A stretch of 56,060 nucleotides of DNA from Bradyrhizobium niftali (GTDB taxonomy: Bacteria; Pseudomonadota; Alphaproteobacteria; Rhizobiales; Xanthobacteraceae): positions 1-56,060 of the forward strand of contig NZ_SPQT01000041.1 of the NCBI RefSeq assembly GCF_004571025.1, in the 5' to 3' direction. This document shows, piece by piece, positions 37,799 through 48,531 of the stretch (position 1 is its first letter; each line of letters starts with the position of its first letter). The position numbers were made by a program, and so were the translations under genes. The notes under the pieces are model-generated. The model was given only the letters and a program-made list of their open reading frames with translations. It had not been told where the DNA came from and made no database searches.

Positions 37799-38173
37799 AT
37801 GAACATGCCTCCAAAGAGCGCTCCCCTCTCAGGCGAAAATGAGGCTCCTGGCGCGACGGGTGTCGCGCGCCAAGCCGCCGAGTTCGCTGCAGCATTCGGT
37901 CGCCTCATCCAGGAAGAACGCAAACGACAGGGCCTCCGGCAGGACGAGTTGGCCATGGTGAGCGGAACAGGAAAGCGCTTCATCGTCGACCTCGAGGCCG
38001 GAAAAAGCACCTGTCAGCTCGGGCGCAGCTTGCACGTGGCAAACGTGCTCGGACTGCGCATCGAGGATGTTCTCAAGGATGCCCAAGCCCGCCGGGCCAA
38101 CACTTCCGAGACACCGGACATTCCCGACAGCGACGAGGAGGACCCTCATGGACCGTCTTCCGGTCTACTTTGA
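37799..38173 (+). CDS. hipB: HipB-like antitoxin, HTH regulator
   Basis: A 124-residue Xre-type DNA-binding protein: RLIQEERKRQGLRQDELAMVSGTGKRFIVDLE is the helix-turn-helix, with the FIVDLEAGK ending typical of HipB. The C-terminal 25 residues are acidic (PDIPDSDEEDP), as expected for a disordered antitoxin tail. The N-terminus is about 30 residues longer than many relatives. It overlaps hipA by 26 bases. It would neutralise HipA and repress the operon through the upstream four-site array. Confidence 0.88.
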   Translation: MNMPPKSAPLSGENEAPGATGVARQAAEFAAAFGRLIQEERKRQGLRQDELAMVSGTGKRFIVDLEAGKSTCQLGRSLHVANVLGLRIEDVLKDAQARRANTSETPDIPDSDEEDPHGPSSGLL

Positions 38174-39437
38174 GACGCGAGAGGTCGGCTGGATCACGGC
38201 CGCCGATGAAGCGTCAGGCTTCACCTATGCCGAATCCTGGCGCGGGCTGACCGGTGCCTTCCCTGTGTCGCTCACCATGCCGCTCTCGCAGGTGTCGCAC
38301 GATGCCTCTGCAATTCTGCCATGGGCGGCAAATCTCCTGCCGGAGAACGCAACTCTCGGGACCGTAGGTCATATGCTCGGCAAGTCGCCGGCCGATGTCA
38401 TCGGTCTTCTTGCCGAGATGGGCCGCGACACCGCCGGCGCGCTCTCCATCGGACAACCTGGCACCGGGTTGATCGCAGGCAAATGGCGAGAGATCCCCGA
38501 CAAGGCCTCGCTCGAGCGCATCCTCATTGAACTACCCCACAAGCCCTTCCTCATCGGCGAAGATGGCGTGTCGATGTCGCTTGCCGGTGTGCAGACGAAG
38601 CTCGCCGTCGCTCTGGACGGCGACACCCTGTACATACCGATCGACGGCGCGCCATCGACCCACATCATCAAGCCCGGTGGCGAGCGCTTGCCTGGCGCCG
38701 TCCAGAACGAGGCATTCTGCCTGACGCTCGCGCGCATGATCGGAATCCCCACGCCGAAGGTGACGACCGGGACGGCAGGCGGACGTAGCTACCTGCTGGT
38801 TGAGCGCTATGACCGCCGTCATGAGGGCAAGAGGTGGCGGCGGCTGCATCAGGAAGACTTCTGCCAAGCTCTGGGCCGACCGCCAGCTGCCAAGTACCAG
38901 AACAACGATAGAGGCCTAAAAGGACCATCATTGGCCGACATGCTCGGCGTGACCCAGCGCCACATGACAGCGCAGCAGACCGCCCGCTTCGTCGATCTTG
39001 CCATCTTCAATCCGATGGTGTGGAACACGGATTCACACGCCAAAAATTACTCGCTGATGCTATCGGCGCGCGGCGCGGCCATGGCGCCAGGCTACGACAT
39101 CGTCTGCACGGCGCCATATCCGAAGATCACCCGCAACATGGCGCAGAAGATCGGCGGGCAGAAGCAGGCTGACCAGCTCGGACGCAACCACTGGGAGCGC
39201 TTCGCCATCGACTGCAAACTCTCTCCAACGCAGACAATCCGGCGCGTCTCCGAGATTGCTCAGGCCGTGTCGCACCATGCAATGGCGGCCAAGGCCGAGG
39301 TCGAAGCCATGCCTGCCGGCGGCGATCCGGTCCTCGACACGGTGGTCGAGGCGGTGATTTCGCGCGCACGCGGCTACTTAGAGCACCTGAAGCAAGCGGA
39401 TCCATCGCCCGAAGGCGCAGCAGCCCCATCCTCTTAG
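38148..39437 (+). CDS. hipA: HipA-family serine/threonine kinase toxin
   Basis: A 429-residue kinase toxin. The N-terminal HipA subdomain (PVYFETREVGWI, then FPVSLTMPL) is followed by the kinase core. Visible motifs are the SLAGVQTKLAVALD loop, the ATP lysine in THIIKPGG, YLLVERYDR, the catalytic loop WNTDSHAKNYSLM (catalytic Asp at about residue 293) and the metal Asp in APGYDIVC. All catalytic residues are present and length is normal, so the toxin should be active. HipA proteins phosphorylate aminoacyl-tRNA synthetases (GltX in E. coli) and arrest translation. It starts inside hipB. About 30 extra residues (Pro/Ala/Ser) end the protein. Confidence 0.92.
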   Translation: MDRLPVYFETREVGWITAADEASGFTYAESWRGLTGAFPVSLTMPLSQVSHDASAILPWAANLLPENATLGTVGHMLGKSPADVIGLLAEMGRDTAGALSIGQPGTGLIAGKWREIPDKASLERILIELPHKPFLIGEDGVSMSLAGVQTKLAVALDGDTLYIPIDGAPSTHIIKPGGERLPGAVQNEAFCLTLARMIGIPTPKVTTGTAGGRSYLLVERYDRRHEGKRWRRLHQEDFCQALGRPPAAKYQNNDRGLKGPSLADMLGVTQRHMTAQQTARFVDLAIFNPMVWNTDSHAKNYSLMLSARGAAMAPGYDIVCTAPYPKITRNMAQKIGGQKQADQLGRNHWERFAIDCKLSPTQTIRRVSEIAQAVSHHAMAAKAEVEAMPAGGDPVLDTVVEAVISRARGYLEHLKQADPSPEGAAAPSS

Positions 39438-40370
39438 CAATAGACGCATGTCGCGACCAAAGCCGTGGATTTCTCGTCCAAAGTTGACTCCGATCAATAC
39501 GAAGAACGCAAGCTCAAGAGCGTTTCGAGGCTGCGCTATGTAGTGCGTTACGGACGCGACATAAATCGCTGAATGAAAAGCCTAAAACCCGAGCATCGCA
39601 AGCAAGTCCAAGAAGACTGGAGCTTAAGGAATGGATTCGGATGTGGTGATACAGCCTTCTTCAACGATATCTTGCGGAGGTGCCGCTGCGCGCTATGGAA
39701 ACCTGGCAGCCTGACAAAGTCCTGAGAGAGCTGCTTGCAATCGACCCGAATTCGGCGGACAGCTACACGCTTCGTGTGCAGCGGCAGGCAACTGCGACGG
39801 AAGAAGCGGGTACATGGTCCACTCTCGGCGAGCATCGCAAAATACCGATTAGCTACCTGCGAAACGCCTAGCACGCGCTGGACAGCGTTCTTCATGTCCC
39901 GACCATTCGTCAGTCCAATCTTGAACGGGATGCCGCGATAGTCCGCATGTGGGCCCTCAAAATCCATAAACGCATATCGGACGTACTCGCCCGCGGTCGC
40001 GTCATCGGAAATCTCGGAAATTTCTACCACTGCAATTGTAGCTAATGCGAAGTGCCGGTAGCACGGTTCGGGAGTTCCTGCTGGCCCGTGGTACGGTTGA
40101 GTGCGGAAACTGCGGACAGACCTATAACCTCGAACAGAAAGAGGATGACAGCTTCAGTTCATCCCCAAGAGTTTCTCGTGGGATTGCCCGCGCTGCGGAT
40201 CATTTCAGGATATCGCGCAGAGCAAGGCAAAAGGCGGGGACTGACGTAAGCTGTTCCGTTTGCGCTTTGCCGATCACGCTGCGTTTCAGCAACGTCGGAC
40301 GGATTGAATATGACGCAAGCTTGCTTGCGGGCCCCGGCGAAGGTCCAAACGAAGCCCCATAAGCACCGAA
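39438..40370. other. Gap between hipA and abiE with two small unassigned frames
   Basis: A - strand frame (39548-40030) begins protein-like (ISEISDDATAGEYVRYAF) and then degenerates, suggesting a frameshifted remnant. A divergent + strand frame (40045-40362) has two Cys pairs (ECGNCG and SCSVC) like a zinc ribbon. Neither could be named and either could be spurious. Confidence 0.3.
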
Positions 40371-41792
40371 CTAGTATTTCGTGCGAACATACGTGCCGTA
40401 AGTACCATAGCACTGGTAGCCCGCCCGGTTCTTGTGAGATCGAAGCGTACTGTCGTGCGTCTTGCGCTCGAACAGCTTGCCGCACACCGTGCAACGAAAG
40501 ACATAGGTCGGGCCGCCGCTCGATGCCCGCGACCGGCGCCGGGCGGAGGTTCGTGGCGCCACAATTCCCGTCGATCGCGCGGTCGCCGGAATGGATTGGA
40601 AGCCGGTTGGCGTCAGCTCAACCGGATAGCGCGGGGTAAACGTTCTCTGCATCGGCGTCACGCCTAGAATGCTGTTCAGCAAATAGCTGCGTGGCTGGCC
40701 GTCATCGGCGCGCACGGCCATAAGAAGAACATCACCTGCTTTTGACCGACGCAGAGAATAGGCCTCGATCGCCCGTGTCGAGCGCTTCCCCTTCTGATCG
40801 CGATAGTCGATTTCGACTAGTAGCCGGTTGGCGCCAGCGAACCGGATGGTCTCGATGAACGACTGACCGTGCGTACCCGCCGGGAAGTCAACAATGCGCT
40901 CGTGAATGAGAGGCGCGCTGGCCGCCATGGCCATCACTGGTAAGACCGACTCAACGAACTGGCCATGGAGCCAGTCAAATATTTCAGGCAGAGCATCCCA
41001 AAACGAAGCTATCGGGAGCAGGGCCGGAAGCTGATGGTTCAACATGCCAATCCAGCCAGCCTCCACGTCACCGCGATGCGGTGCAATGTCGACCAGTTGT
41101 GGCAGGTTGATACCCTTGAATGCGCACTTCTGGCGCAGCACGTCGACGAACTGCACGCGCTCTGGCCTTGCATCGGCGTTGCGGTACAGATTAACAACAT
41201 CATAGAGATCGCGCGGCCGAGTACGCTCGGCGAGAGCTCTAAACTTCTCGGCGAAGGCCTCGACGTAATCATAGGCCAGGACCTCGATGCCCTCCTCGGG
41301 GGCATCGGAATAAGGATGGAAGATTTCTACTGTCTCGGGCGGGAGAACGACATGTTCGTCGGCGGTCAGATCGAGCTTGATGCGAGGCAAGGGCCGGGTT
41401 GGTGAAACCGGCCCCTTGTAGCTAATCTTGCCCTGGCAGGAGAGATTGCCGCGCGGATTCCGATAGATATCAAACTCCTGCTGGTCGGCGGGGACTTCGA
41501 TGCCGGTCTCCTCATAAACCCAGGCTCCAACGTCGGCGAAGACCCGCTAGAGGAGCGCTTCATCGAGTTGGGCCTCGTCGCGGAGCGTGAAGTCGAGATC
41601 CTCGGAAAAGCGATAGGTTTCGAAGAAGCATTTCTTGAGACAGGTGCCGCCTTTGAAAATCCATTTCTGGGCAAGCTCCTCGTGAGCGTAGATGCCGGCA
41701 AGCATCCAGCCGAGGACATAGTCCTTTTCGATGACATGCGGTGTGAGCGAAGTCTGCGCAGCAAGATCAAGGATTTCGCGCTTGTCGATCAA
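40371..41792 (-). pseudogene. abiEii: AbiEii-like nucleotidyltransferase toxin with WYL-like and zinc-finger C-terminus, amber-interrupted
   Basis: One frame of 474 codons with a single internal TAG at 41547-41549. The first 81 residues hold the AbiEii core motifs: GGTCLKK (the GG-T-x-L-x-K motif) and RFSEDLDF. After the TAG the same frame continues without a break (RVFADVGAWVYEETGIEVP) through IKLDLT and a KFRALAERTRPRDLYDV segment typical of AbiEii. It then adds a WYL-like region (RAIEAYSLRRSKAGDVLLMAV) and a Cys/His finger, FRCTVCGKLFERKTH. AbiEii enzymes transfer nucleotides, blocking tRNA or other targets. The one stop makes it probably inactive unless suppressed. Its ATG overlaps the antitoxin gene stop (ATGA). 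Confidence 0.78.
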
Positions 41793-42592
41793 CTAGCGTC
41801 TCCGGTGGCCCAGGATAAGGGAGCAAGCAGCCGCCATCTTGAGATGAGTCGCTTGCATTCCAAAGCAGGATCAAGCTTGGCATTACCGGCCGTGAGCCTT
41901 GTGCGACATTGCTCCGCAAGCGCGCCTTCATCATCGTGCCGGTCGGCCAGGAAGCCGAGGCGTTTGAAAACGGCTCCATTCCCGAGCTGGTCTGCGTATT
42001 CGATCAATTTCTGGTCGCTGCGATCAGCTCGTTTGAAATAGGCGCCCAGACAGTCGGCGACCTGCTGGATGCCGCCGCCCAGGGCGGGATCGTCGAGCAT
42101 ATCGACGATGGTCCGGTGTACATCAGAAACCGGCACCTTAGTGTGATGCCGCCAGACGGGCTTGGTACCGAAGATCTTCTCCGCCTTCACGTGTTTGAGC
42201 GAAAAATCAAAGCCATGCCGTTGTTGCTGCTTCGTACGGATGGCCTGACCAGTGACCACAACGATGTCTTTGAATATTTGCTCGGTAAGGTCCCAGTGCT
42301 CGGCAGCGGTACGGCCAGCGACATAGGCTGGCGCGAAAAGCGCCGGCACGAGAACCCAGCCATCATCAAGAACACGTTCCGAACCGAGAGTATCGATGGA
42401 CGCCGGAACGTAAGCACCAGTTCCGACCCGACTTAGCCAGCCTTGCTCGCGCCAGCGAGCAAGCCGCTTGGCCGCCTCGACCCTTGAAACGGCAAGAGCC
42501 TTGGCGACATCGGCGATATGGACGACATCACCCGATGCAGCGAGAACACGCTGGAGCAGCGCGCGGCCATGGGGAAGACGTGAACTATTCAT
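41789..42592 (-). CDS. abiEi: AbiEi-family antitoxin / autoregulator
   Basis: A 267-residue antitoxin with an N-terminal winged helix-turn-helix (VVHIADVAKALAVSRVEAAKRLARWREQGWLSRVGTGAYVP) and the AbiEi middle region around YVAGRTAAEHWDLTEQIFKDIVVVT and VSDVHRTIVDMLDDPALGGGIQQV. AbiEi proteins bind inverted repeats in their promoter and neutralise AbiEii. It is complete, unlike its toxin partner, and overlaps it by four bases. Confidence 0.85.
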   Translation of the reverse strand: MNSSRLPHGRALLQRVLAASGDVVHIADVAKALAVSRVEAAKRLARWREQGWLSRVGTGAYVPASIDTLGSERVLDDGWVLVPALFAPAYVAGRTAAEHWDLTEQIFKDIVVVTGQAIRTKQQQRHGFDFSLKHVKAEKIFGTKPVWRHHTKVPVSDVHRTIVDMLDDPALGGGIQQVADCLGAYFKRADRSDQKLIEYADQLGNGAVFKRLGFLADRHDDEGALAEQCRTRLTAGNAKLDPALECKRLISRWRLLAPLSWATGDAS

Positions 42593-42600
42593 ATGAAGAA

Positions 42601-42691
42601 ATTCGCAAAATATCGAAAATCTGCATGTGGAATATACTAATTCCAGGCCGGGGTCAAGCTATATACGTTGTTTTTCGCAAAAATTGCGAAA
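42601..42691. promoter_or_regulatory. Candidate AbiEi operator and AT-rich promoter
   Basis: TTTCGCAA-AAA-TTGCGAAA (42673-42691) is a perfect 8-base inverted repeat. A related element, TTCGCAAAATATCGAAAA, starts at about 42602. Both lie in an AT-rich stretch just upstream of abiEi, where these antitoxins bind. Confidence 0.5.
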
Positions 42692-42940
42692 TATCGCATA
42701 CGTAGTATCTATCCCGTTCATATCTTTAAATCAAAAGAGGCTTTCCGCGATCAGGTGCATCGCAGCCTTATGGTCATCCGACTTGAACAGATGGCCGTAG
42801 CGATCCATCGTGACCTGGAGAGTGAGTTGCAGCAGCCTTGCGATACATCTCGACTGAGGTATCCCCTCGGCAGATTCTGAGTGCAGGGCGGCAAGCTGCA
42901 TCCCTTATTTTGATGCCGCCGATTCAGGGAGTGATAGCGA
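42692..42940. other. Leader of the Wadjet operon
   Basis: No gene. It must carry the jetABCD promoter; a GGGAG ribosome-binding site is at 42926-42930. Confidence 0.4.
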
Positions 42941-44470
42941 TTGTCTTTGTTCCGCCATTTGCATGACGACGCGTTTTTGGCCTTCTCACGCGATCACAAG
43001 CACCTGTACGCGGCCTGTCTGCTCGACCTCCATGAACGCTTCTTTTCAGGCGCGCCGTCCTTTCCGACCCCCCAGCAGGTCGTCCATGCCATCTATGACG
43101 TCATGCGCGCTAATCCCGGCCTCTGGAATGAAGGCGATGATTTCGGCAGCCTGCCAGAAATGATCTCCGCGGGACGCCGCCGGATCCGGAAGGCCGACGT
43201 CGCGCTCGCTTCCGAGAAGGGCGACAAGGCGCTCGGTCTTGCCCGACAATTGTACGCCCGGCTGCTCGCCTGGGGGTGGCTTGAAGAGGAGGAATACGGG
43301 CTTCGCGTTACCGTTGACATGGCTATGGGACCGCTGCTCGTGATCCAGCGGCTGGCGAGCCTCAACAAGGATCTCTCGCAGCGATTCGGCGGCTTGATCG
43401 TGCAAATCCGCCTCAACCTGGAGGCCGTCGAAAAACTGAGGCCCGAGATCACCGACCGCAAGCAGCGCGAAGCCGCGCTCGCCGTCCGCGAGGCGCGCAA
43501 TCAGGCCGACCAGTTCACGAAGAGCCTGCGGGCCATTCTGGCCGACCTGAAGCGGATCCGGCGGACGGTCATGGAGTCGAAAACAGTCGCTACACGGCTG
43601 GAAGCCTTTTTCGAGGAATTTGTCGACCAGCTCCTGCTGAAGGATTTCGAGTCCATCCTCACCGTCAACCATCCGTACCGCTTTCGCGACGCTATCGTCG
43701 ATCTCGCGCGGAGGATCTCCTACACCCCGGAAACCATGCAGGTCCTCGCCGAGGAGTACACAGCTTCCAGCATGGCAGCCGATATCGAGGACGGTCGAAT
43801 GGCCGCGGCCGACGACCTGCTGGCCATCGAAAGCATCTTTGAACAGATCGGGGAGATGTTCGATAGGATCGAGGCCTTTCGCAGGCAGCTCGAAGCCCGG
43901 GTCCGCAACACCATTAAGTACGCCGAGCGGGGCGGGCAGGGACTCGTCAGCCGCGCCGGCGACCTGGTGCGGCGCCTGGACGCCCTAATGCGGGACGGCA
44001 GACACCACAAGGCGACTATCGAATGGAGCATCGAGCCGCTGCGGTCCCCCTGGTCGGAGCACCATCAGGCGCCGGCCAGGCAGCCCCGCCGTCCCGTCGA
44101 AGCAAGGGAGCTCGCCGAGCCGCCATCGGACCCGCTGTACGAACTGCGGAAGAAACTCCGCCTCGAGTACATCGCTCGCATCGCGCCCCGCCCCGAGGAT
44201 GTCAGACGATTCCTCGAAGGCCAGGTGCCGCCATTCGCGACCAGGGAAGCCCGCTTCATGGAAATCGATACCGTGGACGACTTTCTCGCCTTCGATTGCG
44301 CCCGCCGATATGCGTTGACGGGCGAAGTTCCGGCGCAGGTCGCGGCCGGGTTCGATCTGGAGCCGCGCCCAGACACGCCGCCCCACGACAGCGAATGGCT
44401 TCGGTGTGCGAACTTCGTGGTCAGGCGAGCCGGCGACTTCCGGAAAGCGGAGGCAGCCCGTGCTCAGTGA
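42941..44470 (+). CDS. jetA: Wadjet defence protein JetA
   Basis: A 509-residue protein, first of a four-gene Wadjet operon. JetA is the kleisin-like subunit that bridges the SMC-like JetC heads. The sequence fits: a winged-helix-type N-terminal region (LYARLLAWGWLEEEEYGLRVTVD), long helical middle parts (LNLEAVEKLRPEITDRKQREAALAV) and a C-terminal domain. The TTG at 42941 gives MSLFRHLHDDAF, the usual JetA beginning. The coding end overlaps the jetB start. Confidence 0.85.
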   Translation: MSLFRHLHDDAFLAFSRDHKHLYAACLLDLHERFFSGAPSFPTPQQVVHAIYDVMRANPGLWNEGDDFGSLPEMISAGRRRIRKADVALASEKGDKALGLARQLYARLLAWGWLEEEEYGLRVTVDMAMGPLLVIQRLASLNKDLSQRFGGLIVQIRLNLEAVEKLRPEITDRKQREAALAVREARNQADQFTKSLRAILADLKRIRRTVMESKTVATRLEAFFEEFVDQLLLKDFESILTVNHPYRFRDAIVDLARRISYTPETMQVLAEEYTASSMAADIEDGRMAAADDLLAIESIFEQIGEMFDRIEAFRRQLEARVRNTIKYAERGGQGLVSRAGDLVRRLDALMRDGRHHKATIEWSIEPLRSPWSEHHQAPARQPRRPVEARELAEPPSDPLYELRKKLRLEYIARIAPRPEDVRRFLEGQVPPFATREARFMEIDTVDDFLAFDCARRYALTGEVPAQVAAGFDLEPRPDTPPHDSEWLRCANFVVRRAGDFRKAEAARAQ

Positions 44471-45098
44471 GTTCGAAAACGTCGAGCGCTCCTTCGGCGC
44501 GGAAAAGGCAGCCGACCTCCGCAAAGCGCAGCACTTCCTGCTACGGCGGCAGTTCGTGTTCGCGGGAGATCCCCGCACTGGGACGGTCTACAACACGATC
44601 ATGGACGGCCGTTTCCGCGACCTGGTCGACGGCTTCTTCGATAGTTGCGGATATCGCGTCCATCGCGATCCGGAGGCGCAATGGGCCGGCATCGTCGCCA
44701 TGGATGAGGACGTGCCGCTGCCTCGAATGAAGCTCGACGAAACCATTGTTGTGTTGGTACTGGCGGCATACTGGCAGCAGGAGGTGAACGTCGGAGCGGT
44801 CGAGGACCGGGCCGTCGTAGTGGCCACTTTGAACGACCTGTTCGATCGCTATCGCGAGATGGCGCAACACGGCGGCGGAGGCGCGATCTCGGCCGCCCGC
44901 TTCCGGGACATCCTGCGCGAGGCCGCCCAACGCAGTTTGGTCGAGATCGGTGATTTTGACGACGAGCAGCAGGACTGCGAGATCAGGATCCGCCCGATGA
45001 TCAAGCTGATCAGTGGCGGCGATGCCCTCCAACGGCTTGAGCGCTACGTCCGTAGCGAGGAGGCGCGGTTTCCGCAGCCCGCAGGAGACGAGGCATGA
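44460..45098 (+). CDS. jetB: Wadjet defence protein JetB (DUF4194)
   Basis: A 212-residue KITE-like winged-helix subunit (DUF4194). Characteristic parts are FLLRRQFVFAGDP, GYRVHRDPEAQWAGIVA and LPRMKLDETIVVLVLAAYWQQEV. It binds JetA and regulates the JetC ATPase. The start is GTG at 44460, overlapping jetA, with a perfect GGAGG at 44449-44453; longer frames lie inside jetA. It overlaps jetC by four bases. Confidence 0.88.
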   Translation: MLSEFENVERSFGAEKAADLRKAQHFLLRRQFVFAGDPRTGTVYNTIMDGRFRDLVDGFFDSCGYRVHRDPEAQWAGIVAMDEDVPLPRMKLDETIVVLVLAAYWQQEVNVGAVEDRAVVVATLNDLFDRYREMAQHGGGGAISAARFRDILREAAQRSLVEIGDFDDEQQDCEIRIRPMIKLISGGDALQRLERYVRSEEARFPQPAGDEA

Positions 45099-48000
45099 TG
45101 GAGCTACGCCACCTGACGATGGTGAACTGGCACCTGTTCGACGTCGCCGACATCGACGTGACAGGACACGTCGGGGTCCTGGGCGAGAACCGGTCCGGCA
45201 AATCGACAATACTCGACATGGCACAGGTCGTTCTCACCGGCGCGAGCCGGCGGTTCCTGCGCCTGAACGCCGTCGCCGGCGACAGCGGAAAATCGCGCAG
45301 CGGCTCGAAGCGCAGCGTCGTCGATTACTGCCTTGGGACGCTCGGCGAAGACCAGCGCCGGCGTGACGAGGCGCGCACCTACGTGGCGCTAGGGTTCGAA
45401 GACAAGGAAGGCGATCGACCGCCGGTCACGATCGGCATGGCGCTTGAGGCGCGCAAGTCCGACAGCAGGGAAACCGTGCTGGCACTGTTCGTCGCCGTCG
45501 GGACCGTTCTGCGCTCCAAGGACTTCATCGAGCAGCGAGGAAAGTCGCAATTCCCGGCGCAGTGGGAGGACGTGCGCGCCCGGATCGTCGCTGCGGTCGG
45601 CGAAGGCAACTTCGTCAATCATCGCGACCGGGCGAGCGACTACGTCCGCGAATACATGCGCCATCTTCTGCCGCATTCGCCCTATGGCGAGCAGAACGCC
45701 AGCGCCCTGCAGAAATCGATCGTCAACGCGATGACGCTCGACCACAACCAGACGGCCACACAGTTCGTGCGGAACTACATCCTCGAGGACAGTCCGATCG
45801 GCATCAAGGAGCTGCGCGAGTCGATCCAGACATACCGCAATATCAGCGAAACCATCAGAAAGATGCGCCTCAGGCTCGAAGCCCTGAGGGCGCTTCGCGT
45901 CGTCCTCGGCACCCTTGAAGAAGCGCTCGAGACCAAGTTCAGGGAGGAGTGGATCGCAAAACGCGCGACTTGGCTCGCAGCGCGCGCGACAAACCTGGAC
46001 TTCAAGACCAAGCGGCGTACCGAGATGGCGCGCCGGGACGCGGCAGCAAAAGAACTCGAATTCATCGACGACGACGTCAAGGCCATCGATAACGAGATCG
46101 AACGTCTCACGGCCGCGATCGCCGAGCACGATGCCAAGACCGGCAGAAAGTCCCTGCAGCAGACCACCGATGTTGCCGGTCAGGCGGCGCACCGCGCCTC
46201 AGCGGACTTCAAGGCTCGCATGGAGAACATCCGTCGCCTGGAGCCGCTCCGCGCGATGTGCGCGGACGGTTTCGAGGACTTCGTTCCTGCGCTTGAGAGC
46301 CTTCTGACCGCCACCGCCGGGGCCGACATCGGGCATGTCTCCGACGAGCTCTCCGCGGCCGAGAAGTCCTTCGCGGCAAGCGGCGCGAAATGGCTGCCGA
46401 AGATCGACGAAGCGCGTCAAAGGATCATCGCGGAGCTTTCCGGGCTCCGAGGCCGCCGTGACGAGGTGCTCGAACGAATCCGACAGGACGCCGCTGGAGG
46501 GGCGCGCGCCTATCTCGGCGACGACACTGAACTCCTCTGCCGCAGGCTGCGGCAGAGCGGAATGGTCCCGCGCGTGCTCTGCGACATCATCGAAGTCGCC
46601 GAACCCGAATGGGTAGGAGCCGCCGAGGCGCTCCTCGGCCGCGACCGGGAAGCCGTGTTCGTGGACAGAGCGGACATCAGCGCCGCCACGTCAACCTTCA
46701 AGGAAGGTCGCCGCGAGTTTCGCCATGCATCGCTCGTGAGCCTGAACAAGCTCGAGCAGTTCAGGGCCAAGCCGGAGCGCGGTACTTTCCCCTCGATCTT
46801 CCGGAGCCAGGATCCGGACGCGATGGCCTTCATCATGCGCCGCTACGGCACAGTCCGCCTCGCGGACACGCTCGATCAGTTCAACAGACCCGGCCGGGCT
46901 ATCATGAAGGACGGCCTCTACGACGACGGCCTCGTAAGGACCCATCGCTGGATCGAAGCCTCGCAGCACAAGATTGGAAAGGCGGCCCAGGCGAACGCCC
47001 TGCGCTCGCTGCAGGATCAGGCCGAGGAACTGGATCGGCTCCAAACGGAAAAGAGCAAGGAGGCCCAGGCGGCAGAGCAGGCCTTTGCCGCTCTGAAGAA
47101 CATCTGCGAGGGACGTGACGATCTGAAGGCCTGCGCCGCTGCCTTCGCGGCCGCGCAGACCGAGATCGCCGAAGCCCAGGCGAGGCTCGAAGCGCTGGAC
47201 GGGGCGGGCGACGGCGGACTTCGCGAGAAGAAACGAGCGCAGCAGAAGCTGAAGGAGAAGAGGCTCGACGAGCGAAAGATCCAGCAGAAGGCGTTCGGCG
47301 AGCATGACGGTGAGGTCAGATCGGCAGAAAGGAGACTGGGAGAGGGCGAAAACGTACCCGGCTCCGAGCTTAACCTGCGGGTCGCCCGGTCGATCTATCG
47401 CAAGACCTTCCCGCTCTACTCCGCCGCGAAGGGCAGGATCGTGTACCGCGAGCGCCTCAATGCCGCGGCCCAGAAGGGCTTCGCGGAGAAACACCGCGCC
47501 ATCGCCGACAGAGCGCTGAAGGATGCGGACGCCTCGGACGCCGAACGCCTCCGGATCGAGCGACGGGTCCGCGAACTCCTTTACGATTACTTCGACCAGT
47601 TCGGGATGAGCTCGCAAGTCGGCGCGGAGAGCGAGCCGCTGCGGGAGGTGAAGCCCTGGATGGAACAGCTCATCTCGGACATCGAATCCAACGAGCTGCG
47701 CCAGTACGAACGGCAGGCGCGGGAAGCGGCGGAAAAGGCCTCCACCCTGCTGCGCGGCGAGTTCATCAACGCGCTCACGGCCCGGATCGGCAAGATGGAG
47801 CGGGAGCTGCAATCGTTAAACCGTAGCCTCTACGCACATCCCTTCCACAACGAGCGTTATTCATTCCACCGCACTCAGATGGTGGAATTCCAGCCCATCC
47901 TGAAGATCATCGAGATCGCCAAAACCTCTCCGGAGGCCCTCGATATGCTGTTCCGGGGCGACGTGCCCGATGACTTCCCGCACAAGGATACGATCCTTGC

Positions 48001-48529
48001 GCTCGAGGCATTGCTCTAAGATCCCGATAAGGACTTCACCCAGTTCGAGGACTACCGCAACTTTTACACCTTCGAGATCCACATGGAGGATGTCGCCACC
48101 GGCCGCTCGACCCGCTGGGAGCAGCGGCGCGGCACCGGATCCGGCGCCGAACAGCAGGTGCCCATCTACGTCGCCATCGGCGCTTCGCTGGCCGCCGTCT
48201 ACGGCAGCGCGGAGCGTCGTGTCGGCAAGCCCGCCGGCTTCGCCTTGGCCATGTTCGACGAGGCCTTCTCCAAGATGGACGGCAAGAACCAGCGGCAGAT
48301 GATGAGCTTTTACAAAAACCTCGGCCTGCAGTTCGTGATCGCGGCGCCGTTCGAGAAGCGGGTCGCCGTGCTCGAGCACATGGACACAATCGTGGAGGTG
48401 GACCGCATCGGCGAACAGTCCAGGGCCACAGTGGTGGAACTTAAAGAGAAGGCCAAGCGCGAACTGATGGCCATCGATCCCGACCTGATGTCCGAAGACG
48501 AGCTCGCCACCCGTCTGGCCGCTGAGTAG
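45095..48529 (+). pseudogene. jetC: Wadjet SMC-like ATPase JetC, one in-frame stop
   Basis: JetC is the MukB/SMC-like motor that extrudes DNA loops and measures small circular DNA. This frame of 1145 codons has Walker A GENRSGKST at residues 30-38, long coiled-coil arms around a hinge-like centre, and a C-terminal head. A TAA at 48017-48019 interrupts it; the same frame then continues DPDKDFTQFEDYRNFYTFEIH and keeps the Walker B part FALAMFDEAFSKMD and the rest of the head to 48529. The N-terminal product (974 residues) lacks Walker B and signature elements, so alone it cannot hydrolyse ATP. A new start at ATG 48083 could supply the missing head in trans. The likeliest ancestral codon was GAA. 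Confidence 0.88.
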
Positions 48530-48531
48530 TC

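Noticed and set aside
46691..47812. 373-residue - strand frame inside jetC
   Set aside because: Antisense shadow of the GC-rich coiled-coil region; no family features.
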